Position numbers and translations under genes: made by a program. From Sphingomicrobium aestuariivivum (GTDB taxonomy: Bacteria > Pseudomonadota > Alphaproteobacteria > Sphingomonadales > Sphingomonadaceae), in the NCBI RefSeq assembly GCF_024721585.1, contig NZ_CP102629.1, forward strand, positions 1,054,001 to 1,118,000: a stretch of 64,000 bases of DNA. The letters run 5' to 3'. Below the pieces are notes generated by a model. It did not search any database, had not been told where the DNA came from, and worked only from the letters and a program-made list of their open reading frames with translations. This document shows, piece after piece, positions 49,651 through 57,373 of this stretch (position 1 is its first letter; each line of letters begins with the position of its first letter).

Positions 49651-50604
49651 GTGACGTCCGATCCGACCGCACCCAAGATCATCACCCTCATCGGCGGGGG
49701 CGGCTTCATCGGCCGCTATGCCGCCGAGCAGCTGCTCAAGCACAACGTCCGGCTGCGCATCGTCGAGCGCAATCCCAAGAGCGCGCACACGCTCCAGCCG
49801 CTGAGCCGTGTCGGCCAGATTGCGCTGATGCCCGCCAACCTCGAGAAACCCGCGACCATCGAGGCCGCGGTCGCCGGCGCCGATGCGGTCATCAACCTCG
49901 TCGGCACTTTCGACACCGCCAAGCAGGACGCGCTCCATGTCGAGGGCGCCCGCACGGCGGCCGAACTAGCCGCCAAGGCGGGGGTGAAGGCCTTCGTGCA
50001 GGTGTCAGCGCTCGGCGCCGACAAGGATGGCGAGAGTCATTATGCGCAGACCAAGGCGCAGGGCGAGGAAGCGGTCCGCAAGGCCTTTCCGAACGCCACC
50101 ATCCTTCGCCCCTCGACCGTCTTCGGCGCCGAGGACGAGTTCACCAACCGCTTTGCGGGCATGATGGATCTGCCGGTCACCCCGATCCTCGCCCCCGAGA
50201 CCCGCTTCCAGCCGGTCTTCGTGCGCGACCTCGGGCTGGCCATCGCCAAGGCCGCGCTCGATCCGAAGACGCATGGCGGCAAGACCTACGAGATCGCCGG
50301 TCCCGAACCGGTCAGCATGCGCGACCTCAATCACCGCATCGCCGGCATGGCGGGCATGGAGCCCAATTTCGTCGAGCTGCCGAGCGTCATGGGCAACCTC
50401 ATCTCGAGCTTCGGCTTCCTGCCGGGCGCGCCGATGACCAAGGACCAGTGGCTCCTCCTCCAGAAGGACAATGTCGCCACCGGCAAGAACCCCGGGCTGG
50501 CCGACATGGGCATCACCCCCACTCCGATGGCCTCGGTCGCCCCCAACTGGCTCGAGCGTTTCACCCCCGGCGGCCGCTTCGGTCGCGCCGCCCGCGAAGG
50601 CTAA
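49651..50604 (+). CDS. NDUFA9-like NAD(P)-binding protein, atypical SDR
   Basis: A protein of 317 residues. It begins ITLIGGGGFIGRYAAEQLL (dinucleotide-binding GxGGFIGR variant), continues with DAVINLVGTFDTAKQDALHVEGAR and VSALGADKDGESHYAQTKAQGEEAVRKAF, the pattern of the NDUFA9/YfcH-like atypical short-chain dehydrogenases. These bacterial proteins are annotated as complex I NDUFA9 subunit family; no complex I genes are near. The start is GTG at 49651, chosen as it stands just before the conserved strand. It precedes uppP by six bases. Confidence 0.85.
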   Translation: MTSDPTAPKIITLIGGGGFIGRYAAEQLLKHNVRLRIVERNPKSAHTLQPLSRVGQIALMPANLEKPATIEAAVAGADAVINLVGTFDTAKQDALHVEGARTAAELAAKAGVKAFVQVSALGADKDGESHYAQTKAQGEEAVRKAFPNATILRPSTVFGAEDEFTNRFAGMMDLPVTPILAPETRFQPVFVRDLGLAIAKAALDPKTHGGKTYEIAGPEPVSMRDLNHRIAGMAGMEPNFVELPSVMGNLISSFGFLPGAPMTKDQWLLLQKDNVATGKNPGLADMGITPTPMASVAPNWLERFTPGGRFGRAAREG

Positions 50605-50610
50605 GCGTCC

Positions 50611-51438
50611 ATGTCCGTTACGCTGCTCGTCGTCATCCTCGGCATCGTCGAGGGTCTGACCGAATATCTGCCCGTCTCCTCGACCGGCCACCTCATCCTC
50701 GCGACCGAGCTGCTCGGTTTCGACGCGGCCGAATGGGCGGTGTTCAACATCGCCATCCAGCCGGGCGCGATCCTCGCGGTGGTGGTGCTCTACTGGAAGA
50801 CGTTCTGGGGCGTGCTCAAGGGGCTGTTCGAAGGGTCCAAAGGCGCGTGGGATTTCACCCGCAACCTCCTCGTCGCCTTCTTCCCCGCGGTCGCGCTCGG
50901 CCTCGCCTTCGGTGACCAGATCGACAACCTCCTCGAAAATGCCGTCGTCGTCGCCTGGGCGCTGATCATCGGGGGCTTCGGCATCCTGCTCGTCGAAAAG
51001 CTCGCCAACCCGCCCGCGCGTCCCGACATTCCCGAGGACCAGGTCGGCGGCGCGGTCGCCACCATGAGTTTCAGGAAGTCGCTCACCGTCGGCCTCGTCC
51101 AGTGTCTCGCGATGATCCCGGGCGTGTCCCGCTCGGGCGCGACCATCATGGGCGCGATGGCCTTGGGCATCGACCGCCGCACCGCCGCCGAATTCAGCTT
51201 CTTCCTTGCCGTCCCGACGCTCACCGGCGCCACCGTCTACTCGCTCTACAAGGCGCGCGACGAGCTGGTCGCCGACGACCTCGGCATGATCGGGCTGGGT
51301 GCGCTGGTCAGCTTCATCGTCGCTTATATTGTTGTTAAGGCATTCATCGCCATCGTGACGAAAATCGGTTTTGCACCGTTTGCCTGGTATCGTATCATCG
51401 TCGGCGTCGCGGCCCTGTTCTGGCTCGGCGCTATCTAG
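50611..51438 (+). CDS. uppP: undecaprenyl-diphosphatase UppP (BacA)
   Basis: A protein of 275 residues with about eight membrane helices. The two active-site motifs EGLTEYLPVSSTGHL (near 14-28) and GVSRSGAT (about 170) are present. It dephosphorylates undecaprenyl diphosphate in the inner membrane, recycling the lipid carrier for peptidoglycan and the surface glycan made by the locus at 35-47 kb. Excess activity gives bacitracin resistance in other bacteria. It follows the NDUFA9-like gene closely. Confidence 0.95.
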   Translation: MSVTLLVVILGIVEGLTEYLPVSSTGHLILATELLGFDAAEWAVFNIAIQPGAILAVVVLYWKTFWGVLKGLFEGSKGAWDFTRNLLVAFFPAVALGLAFGDQIDNLLENAVVVAWALIIGGFGILLVEKLANPPARPDIPEDQVGGAVATMSFRKSLTVGLVQCLAMIPGVSRSGATIMGAMALGIDRRTAAEFSFFLAVPTLTGATVYSLYKARDELVADDLGMIGLGALVSFIVAYIVVKAFIAIVTKIGFAPFAWYRIIVGVAALFWLGAI

Positions 51439-51469
51439 TATTTTGCTTAAGCCCGTGGGGGGACCAATC

Positions 51470-52321
51470 ATGAAGAAGCTTATCGCCCTGAGCGCCAGCG
51501 CGCTCGCCCTGACCGTTGCCAGCCCGGCGCTCGCCGCCGAGGCGCAGGCCGTCCAGACCGTCGAACTGGCCCCTTCGGGCGCCAAGCTCGACCTCGCCCG
51601 CGGCGCGGTCGACATCCTCTGGCCCGAAGGCAATGCCGAATATGTCGTCGACTATCTGGTCGGTCCCTATGCCGACAAGATGCTCTACACGCCGATCCCG
51701 CAGCTGGCCGAGGAATATGGCGTGGTCGAGAGCGCCAAGGCGATCTTCCTGTCGATGAAGGCGCTCGATGGAGAGATGGGTCTCGGACTCGACGGCATCG
51801 ACGACATGACGCCCGAGCAGATCGAAGCCACCGCCGGCATGTTCATCGCCATGCTCGGCGACAAGTCGGTCGCCAGCATGATCGGCGAGAAGGACGAGCA
51901 TTTCGACGAGCGCATCTCGATCCTGCGCGACGTGCTCGACAAGGAACTGCCCCCCGTCGCCGCCGCCTTCGACGCGCCTTTCCGCGAGGGCATGGCCCGT
52001 GTCTTCGCGCGCCAGTATAGCGAGAGCGAGCTCGTGGAACTGGCTGCCTTCGCCGCCACCCCGACCGGCAAGAAGTTCGCGCACAACTACATGCTCATGG
52101 GTTTCCAGCCGGAATATTATCTCGGCATGTTCGAGGGCCTGCCCGCCGCGCTGCCGGCGATGATGCCGCTCGCCGAGACGCTGGAAGCGCGCATGGCGCA
52201 CCTGCCGCCGATGTTCCCCGAGCCCACTCCCTATTGCGAGGACCTCTCGGAAGAGGAACTGGCGGGCGAGGACGTCGAGTGCATCGCCGATGAGGCTGCC
52301 GAAGAACACGACCACGACTAA
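51470..52321 (+). CDS. secreted DUF2059-like protein
   Basis: A protein of 283 residues. Signal peptide 1-22 (LALTVASPALAA) and a helical body. The segment FARQYSESELVELAAFAATPTGKKF (about 178-202) is the core of the DUF2059 pattern, followed by an acidic C-terminus ending in EEHDHD. Function of the family is unknown to me. GGGGGGACC lies before the ATG at 51470. A strong terminator follows. Confidence 0.75.
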   Translation: MKKLIALSASALALTVASPALAAEAQAVQTVELAPSGAKLDLARGAVDILWPEGNAEYVVDYLVGPYADKMLYTPIPQLAEEYGVVESAKAIFLSMKALDGEMGLGLDGIDDMTPEQIEATAGMFIAMLGDKSVASMIGEKDEHFDERISILRDVLDKELPPVAAAFDAPFREGMARVFARQYSESELVELAAFAATPTGKKFAHNYMLMGFQPEYYLGMFEGLPAALPAMMPLAETLEARMAHLPPMFPEPTPYCEDLSEEELAGEDVECIADEAAEEHDHD

Positions 52322-52342
52322 GCGTCCCTTTTCGTAACGATC

Positions 52343-52381
52343 GGCCGCTCGCCCCGCTGGACGGGGCGGGCGGCCTTTCTT
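52343..52381 (+). terminator. Rho-independent terminator after the DUF2059-like gene
   Basis: A 14-bp GC-rich stem with one G-T wobble (GGCCGCTCGCCCCG and CGGGGCGGGCGGCC), a 5-base loop and TTTCTT tail, 21 bases after the stop codon. It ends the NDUFA9-like-uppP-DUF2059 unit and separates it from the glutathione transferase gene. Confidence 0.9.
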
Positions 52382-52398
52382 ATCAGCAAGCCTGATCC

Positions 52399-53070
52399 AT
52401 GTTGCAGCTCTTCCAATTCCCGCTCTGCGCGCACAGCCGCAAGGTTCGCCTCGTCCTCGGCGAGAAGGGCGTCGCGCATGAACTGGTGCGCGAATATCCG
52501 TGGGAGCGCCGCGACGAATTCCTCGACATGAGCCCCGCGGGCGAGACCCCCGTGCTGGTCGATCCGGCGCGCGGCACCGTGCTGATCGGCGCGCAGGTCA
52601 TCTGCGAATATGTCGAGGAGACCACCGAGAAGGTCGGCATGCTCCAGGGCAGCCCCGAACAGCGCGCCGAGATCCGCCGCCTGTCCGACTGGTTCGACCG
52701 CAAGTTCTTCGCCGACGTCACCGCGCCGCTGCTCGAGGAGCGCATGCTCAAGCGCCTCGTCTATCGCTCATCGCCTGACACGGTCCGCCTGCGCGATGCG
52801 ATGCGCGCCGCCAATGGCCACCTCGATTACATGGACTATCTCCTCGACCACCGCCGCTGGCTGGCCGGCCCGAGCCTCAGCCTCGCCGACTTCTCGGCGG
52901 CCGCGCAGCTCTCTGTCGTCGACTATCTCGGCGCGCTCGACTGGCGCGGCCACCAGCAGTCGAAGGACTGGTATGCGGTGATGAAGTCGCGCCCCTGTTT
53001 CAGGCCCCTATTGGGCGAGCGCATGGAAGGGCTGGCCCCGCCCGCGCACTACGACAAGGTCGATTTCTAG
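52399..53070 (+). CDS. glutathione S-transferase family protein
   Basis: A protein of 223 residues. The N-terminal thioredoxin-like domain (1-80) starts LFQFPLCAHSRKVRLVLGEKGV, with a Cys or Ser at the usual active-site region (CAHS), and has the GETPVLVD cis-Pro loop. An all-helical C-terminal domain (90-220) includes WLAGPSLSLADFSAAAQL. It would conjugate glutathione, made by GshA (10.3 kb), to electrophiles; the substrate is unknown. Confidence 0.9.
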   Translation: MLQLFQFPLCAHSRKVRLVLGEKGVAHELVREYPWERRDEFLDMSPAGETPVLVDPARGTVLIGAQVICEYVEETTEKVGMLQGSPEQRAEIRRLSDWFDRKFFADVTAPLLEERMLKRLVYRSSPDTVRLRDAMRAANGHLDYMDYLLDHRRWLAGPSLSLADFSAAAQLSVVDYLGALDWRGHQQSKDWYAVMKSRPCFRPLLGERMEGLAPPAHYDKVDF

Positions 53071-53083
53071 CAGGAGCGCCCGC

Positions 53084-53120
53084 GTCGAACGTAAGCGGAG
53101 CGTAGCGAGCGTCGTTCGAC
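53084..53120. repeat. inverted repeat in the gap between GST and ubiG
   Basis: Arms GTCGAACG and CGTTCGAC, 8 bp, separated by 21 bases rich in AGCG/GCGAGC. The composition resembles short intergenic palindromic repeats of GC-rich alphaproteobacteria. I see only this copy in the window. Confidence 0.45.
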
Positions 53121-53194
53121 AAGAGAGCGCGAATGCCGGCCAGCCTGCGATCGAAGATCGACAGGACTGACGGGGTCGGGCCGCCCCGATCCGG

Positions 53195-53914
53195 CTAGCG
53201 CCTACGCGCGCTGATCAGATAATTGAGTTTCAGATCCTCCGAGAGGTGCAGCCCCTTCGACGGCGAGAAGGCGATGCCTTTCGTCTCGATCACTTCCATA
53301 CCCAGTTCCTCGAGCATCGCGGTCAGCGTCTCGGGCGGGATGAACATGTCATAGTCGTGGGTGCCCTTCGGGATGCGCCCCGTGCCTTCGGCCAGCGTGA
53401 TCGTCAGCAGCTTCGACAATGGCGTCTTGTTGGGCGTCGACAGGATCAGCAAACCGCCGTCCGCCAGCTTCGAGACCAAGGTGGCGAGGAAGTCGCGCGG
53501 ATCGGCGACATGTTCGATCACCTCCATCGCGGTGACGAGGTCGAACGTCTTGTCGACGGTCGCCACTTCGCCCGCGACATAGGTGATGGCCAGCCCCTGC
53601 CCCGCTGCATGCACCCGCGCCGCCTCGATCAACGGCTCGGCGGCATCCACGCCGGTCACCTCGGCGCCCAGCCGCGCCAGCGGTTCGGCAAGCAGCCCCG
53701 CCCCGCAGCCGACGTCCATCGCGCTCTTGCCGTCGAGCGGCGAATAGTCGCACTCGTCCAGCCCGAAGTGCCGGTCGAGCTGTTCGCGCACGAACCCCAG
53801 CCGCACCGGGTTCAACTTGTGGAGCATGGCAGACGCGCCCTTGGGGTCCCACCAGTCGCCAGCCATCGACCCGAAATGCGCGGCCTCGGAGGCCAGGATG
53901 CTTGTCTTCGCCAT
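53195..53914 (-). CDS. ubiG: UbiG, ubiquinone O-methyltransferase
   Basis: A protein of 239 residues. The S-adenosylmethionine motif I MDVGCGAGLLAEPLARLG, motif II-like DLVTAMEVIEHVADP and LSTPNKTPLSKL are the marks of UbiG, which carries out both O-methylations of ubiquinone synthesis. WWDPKGASAMLHKLNPVRLGF near the N-terminus is the UbiG-specific amphipathic segment. It is divergent from lysC, an order I recall in alphaproteobacteria. Confidence 0.95.
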   Translation of the reverse strand: MAKTSILASEAAHFGSMAGDWWDPKGASAMLHKLNPVRLGFVREQLDRHFGLDECDYSPLDGKSAMDVGCGAGLLAEPLARLGAEVTGVDAAEPLIEAARVHAAGQGLAITYVAGEVATVDKTFDLVTAMEVIEHVADPRDFLATLVSKLADGGLLILSTPNKTPLSKLLTITLAEGTGRIPKGTHDYDMFIPPETLTAMLEELGMEVIETKGIAFSPSKGLHLSEDLKLNYLISARRR

Positions 53915-53960
53915 GTCCGCACCCTACCAGCACCGGAACGTTTTGCCACGCGGAGAAAAT

Positions 53961-55163
53961 ATGCGGGTCGTCATGAAGTTCGGGGGCACGTCGATGGCGG
54001 GGATCGAACGCATCCGCCATGTCGCGCGCCTCGTCGAACGTCAGGCCGCCGAGGATGGGGGCACCCAGACCTGCGTCGTCGTCTCGGCCATGGCGGGCGA
54101 GACCGACCGCCTCGTGCAATTCTGCAAGGAAGCCGCCGCGCATCACGACCCGCGCGAATATGACGTGGTCGTCGCCAGCGGCGAACAGGTCACTGCGGGT
54201 CTCCTCGCCATGACGCTCCAGAACAAGGGCCATGACGCGCGAAGCTTCATGGGCTGGCAGCTCTTGGAGGCCTCGGGCGTCCACGGCAACGCCCGCGTCG
54301 AGAAGATCGAGAGCGGCGCCCTGGACGGCGCGCTGCTGGCCGGCACCATCGCGGTCATCCCGGGCTTCCAGGGCCGGACCGAGGACGGGCGCATCGCCAC
54401 CCTCGGGCGCGGCGGCTCGGACACCAGCGCGGTCGCCATCGCGGCGGGGCTCGATGGCGACCGCTGCGACATCTACACCGACGTCACCGGCGTCTACACC
54501 ACCGACCCGCGCATCGAACCGACCGCGCGCAAGCTCGAAGCGATCGGCGCCGAGGAAATGCTCGAACTGGCGGGCGCGGGCGCGAAGGTGCTGCAGGTCC
54601 GCTCGGTCGGGTTGGCAATCCGCGAGGACATGCCGCTCGTCGTCCGCTCGGCCTTCGAGGACGAACCCGGCACCACCATCATCACCAATTGGGAAGAGAC
54701 GACCATGGAACGCATCGCCATCTCCGGCATCGCCGCCGACCGCGGCGAAGCGCTGGTGAAGCTCGAAGCCAAGGACAAGCCCGGCCGCCTCGCCGCCGCG
54801 CTGCGCGCGCTGGCCGCCGAAGGCCTCAGCGTCGACATGGTCGCGCAAGGCTCGGACAGCCTCCACTTCACCGTGCCCAAGACCAATCTTTCGCGCGCCC
54901 TCAAGGCCCTTGAAGGCGCGAAGGACGCCATCGGCTTCACCGCCGTCACCAGCGACGATAATGTCGCCAAGGTCAGCGTCGTCGGGGTCGGCATCCGCTC
55001 CAATCCCGAGCTGGCCGCGCAGGTTTTCGACGTGCTCGCCGACCGTCAGGTGCCGCTGCTCGCCGCAACGCTTTCCGAACTCAAGGCCAGTGCGCTAGTG
55101 CCCGACGACCAGGTCGACGTGGCGGTCCGCGCGCTCCACGCCGCATTCGAACTGGGGGAATAG
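53961..55163 (+). CDS. lysC: aspartate kinase LysC
   Basis: A protein of 400 residues. The kinase domain (1-240) has VMKFGGTSM, VASGEQVTAGLLA and GRGGSDTSAVAIAAGL; two ACT domains follow (about 260-330 and 340-400). It phosphorylates aspartate, the entry to lysine, threonine and methionine synthesis, and the ACT domains give feedback control by lysine or threonine. CGGAGAAAAT precedes the ATG. There is an internal ATG at about 54707 preceding the ACT part, as in genes that make a separate beta subunit, but no clear ribosome site supports it. Confidence 0.95.
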   Translation: MRVVMKFGGTSMAGIERIRHVARLVERQAAEDGGTQTCVVVSAMAGETDRLVQFCKEAAAHHDPREYDVVVASGEQVTAGLLAMTLQNKGHDARSFMGWQLLEASGVHGNARVEKIESGALDGALLAGTIAVIPGFQGRTEDGRIATLGRGGSDTSAVAIAAGLDGDRCDIYTDVTGVYTTDPRIEPTARKLEAIGAEEMLELAGAGAKVLQVRSVGLAIREDMPLVVRSAFEDEPGTTIITNWEETTMERIAISGIAADRGEALVKLEAKDKPGRLAAALRALAAEGLSVDMVAQGSDSLHFTVPKTNLSRALKALEGAKDAIGFTAVTSDDNVAKVSVVGVGIRSNPELAAQVFDVLADRQVPLLAATLSELKASALVPDDQVDVAVRALHAAFELGE

Positions 55164-55167
55164 AACC

Positions 55168-56178
55168 ATGAGCCACGACAAGCTCGACCGACTGATGCAC
55201 CGCGGGACCGAGTTCCTCGGCACCCGCTACGCCATTCTCGGCGGCGCGATGAGCTGGATCTCGGAGCGCAACCTCGTCTCCGCCATCTCCAACGCGGGCG
55301 GCTTCGGCGTCATCGCCTGCGGCGCCATGCCGCCCGAGCTCCTCGACAAGGAAATCGCCGCCACCAAGGCGATGACCGACAAGCCGTTCGGCGTGAACCT
55401 CATCACCATGCACCCGCAGATCGACGACCTCATCGACATCTGCGCCAGGCATGAAGTGGGCCATGTCGTCCTCGCGGGCGGGCTCCCTTCGGGCAAGTCG
55501 ATCGACCGCATCAAGCAGTCGGGCGCCAAGCTCATCGCCTTCGCCCCTGCGCTCGCGCTGGCCAAGAAGCTCAAGCGCTCGGGCGTCGACGCGCTCGTCG
55601 TCGAGGGCATGGAAGCGGGCGGCCATATCGGCCCCGTCTCCACCTCGGTGCTGGCGCAGGAAATCCTGCCCCATGTCGCTGCCGACATGCCGGTGTTCGT
55701 CGCCGGTGGCATCGGCCGCGGCGAAGCGATCGCCGCCTATCTCGAAATGGGCGCGGTCGGGGTCCAGCTCGGCACCCGCTTCGTCTGCGCGACCGAATGC
55801 ATCGCGCACGAGAATTTCAAGAAGATGTTCCTGCGCGCCTCGGCCCGCGACGCCATCCCCTCGGTCCAGATCGACCCGCGCCTGCCGGTCATTCCCGTGC
55901 GCGCGCTGAAGAACCGCGAGACCGAGAATTTCACCGCCAAGCAGCGCGAAGTCGCCGCCAAGCTGGATTCGGGCGAAGTCGAAATGGCCGAAGCCCAGCT
56001 CCAGATCGAACATTATTGGGCGGGCGCCCTCAAGCGCGCGGTGATCGACGGCGACGTCGAGAGCGGCAGCGTGATGGCGGGCCAGTCGGTCGGCATGGTC
56101 AAGCGCGAGGAACCCGTCGCCGACATCATCACCGAACTGGTCGACGAGGCCGCCGCCGCCCTGTCGAACCGCGGCTAG
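55168..56178 (+). CDS. NAD(P)H-dependent flavin oxidoreductase, nitronate monooxygenase-like
   Basis: A protein of 336 residues, TIM-barrel 2-nitropropane dioxygenase/FabK-like family. It has RYAILGGAMSWISERNLVSAISNAGGFGVIA, the FMN-phosphate loop EGMEAGGHIGPVS and FVAGGIGRGEAIAAYLEMGAVGVQLGTRF. Members oxidise nitronates or reduce enoyl-ACP. Substrate not determinable. It starts five bases after lysC, so the two are cotranscribed. Confidence 0.88.
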   Translation: MSHDKLDRLMHRGTEFLGTRYAILGGAMSWISERNLVSAISNAGGFGVIACGAMPPELLDKEIAATKAMTDKPFGVNLITMHPQIDDLIDICARHEVGHVVLAGGLPSGKSIDRIKQSGAKLIAFAPALALAKKLKRSGVDALVVEGMEAGGHIGPVSTSVLAQEILPHVAADMPVFVAGGIGRGEAIAAYLEMGAVGVQLGTRFVCATECIAHENFKKMFLRASARDAIPSVQIDPRLPVIPVRALKNRETENFTAKQREVAAKLDSGEVEMAEAQLQIEHYWAGALKRAVIDGDVESGSVMAGQSVGMVKREEPVADIITELVDEAAAALSNRG

Positions 56179-56645
56179 TTCACGGCGGGCGCGGCCATGA
56201 CCGGCGGCGCGATGTCGCCGAGCTTCTGGCGATAGAGCGCTTCCAGCGTCCCGCGCCGCCGCGCCGCATAATTGAGATTGTCGTAGCGCGAGACGATGAG
56301 CCGCGCGACCTTGTCGGCATCGGCCTCGCTGAGCGGGGTCGGGAGCCGCAGTTCCATCGCCTTGAGCTGCAGGCGGATCGTCTCGTACTTGCCGAAAGCC
56401 GCCTCGTAGCGGGCCATGGCGTTGCGTGCCTTGCGGATGTCGGCATCATCGCTTCCGGCGTCGAGCGCCTCAAGTGCCCGTCGCGCCTCGGCCTCCGCCG
56501 TCGCCAGCGCCATCCCGAGGCGATTGCCCTCCTCCCCTATGGCATCATGCATCGCCTCGACCTCGGCATCGTCCCACGGAATGACCGGCGGTGGCGGCGG
56601 CGGGATCAGCGCAAGATGGGCGGCACAAAGGACAATCGAGAGCAT
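56175..56645 (-). CDS. small helical, probably exported protein, unknown function
   Basis: A protein of 156 residues. The hydrophobic N-terminus is short (LSIVLCAAHLALI) and followed by a Pro run; this may be a signal peptide. The rest is predicted as amphipathic helices with coiled-coil character (about 35-120: ATAEAEARRALEAL, RKARNAMARYEAAFGKYETIRLQLKAMEL). I recognise no family. It ends convergently with the flavoprotein gene, overlapping by four bases. Confidence 0.55.
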   Translation of the reverse strand: MLSIVLCAAHLALIPPPPPPVIPWDDAEVEAMHDAIGEEGNRLGMALATAEAEARRALEALDAGSDDADIRKARNAMARYEAAFGKYETIRLQLKAMELRLPTPLSEADADKVARLIVSRYDNLNYAARRRGTLEALYRQKLGDIAPPVMAAPAVN

Positions 56646-56731
56646 GGCGACACTCCTGCAACAACCGGTGCAACAACCGGACCGACCCTAGCGGCATCGA
56701 GGTCCTTGTCGAGCCCGCGCGCCCGGGGGGT

Positions 56732-57244
56732 CTACGGCCGGCCCGCTTCGACCGCGCGCAACTGCGCGGCGAGGCGCGGCACCAGCGCGCGGTCCCGTTC
56801 GACCCGCTCGGCAAGATGCCCGACGAGCACGCGGATATCGTGGCGGAAGGAGGCAAGGTCGCTGACCGCGCTGCCCGCATCGCCATAGCGGCCCGCAAAC
56901 CGCTCGAGCGTGTCGGCGACCGCCTGCGCTTCCTCCGCCCGCGTGCGCGCCAACCGCGCCAGCACCGCATTTTCCCGCCCGGCCACGTCCGCGCCGAGCA
57001 GCCGGTCGGCGCGGCCGAGGTGGAGCCGTAGCAGCGTGAGCACCCGCGACAGGCGCAGGCCGAGGAGATGCGCGTCCTGGTCGGCCTGGAAGCGGTCGAG
57101 CGCGCCGAGCAATTCTCCCGACAGGCGCTCGATCATCGCCACGTCCCGCGTCGGACAGTCGGCCGGCGGTCCAGCGGCGGCTCGCCCGAAATCGGGCGGC
57201 GCCGGTGTCGGCGCGGCGGGCGCGATCGGTCGATGGAAACCCAT
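56732..57244 (-). CDS. small helical protein, unknown function
   Basis: A protein of 170 residues. The first 30 residues are Pro/Ala-rich; the rest (about 35-165) is a bundle of long Leu/Arg/Ala-rich helices with conserved-looking ERLSGELLGALDRFQADQDAHLLGLRLSRVLTLLRLH. No signal or membrane helix. AAGGGG lies eight bases before the ATG at 57244; an upstream alternative start is less likely. It is divergent from ptsP (130 bp). Not recognised; hemerythrin- or phasin-like helical proteins were considered without support. Confidence 0.55.
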   Translation of the reverse strand: MGFHRPIAPAAPTPAPPDFGRAAAGPPADCPTRDVAMIERLSGELLGALDRFQADQDAHLLGLRLSRVLTLLRLHLGRADRLLGADVAGRENAVLARLARTRAEEAQAVADTLERFAGRYGDAGSAVSDLASFRHDIRVLVGHLAERVERDRALVPRLAAQLRAVEAGRP

Positions 57245-57373
57245 GCTCTTGTCCCCTTTGCAACTGCCGCCATCCTGCCCGCGCAAAGGCGGCCACGGCC
57301 AGTGAGAATCTCACCGTTCCGGACCCGATTGCCGCGCTTTCCTAGCCGGTCCCGACCTGCTAGCGCTTTGGCC

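Noticed and set aside
54707-55163. Internal start in lysC making a separate ACT-only subunit
   Set aside because: There is an in-frame ATG, but GAGACGACC in front is a poor ribosome site; noted in the lysC entry only.
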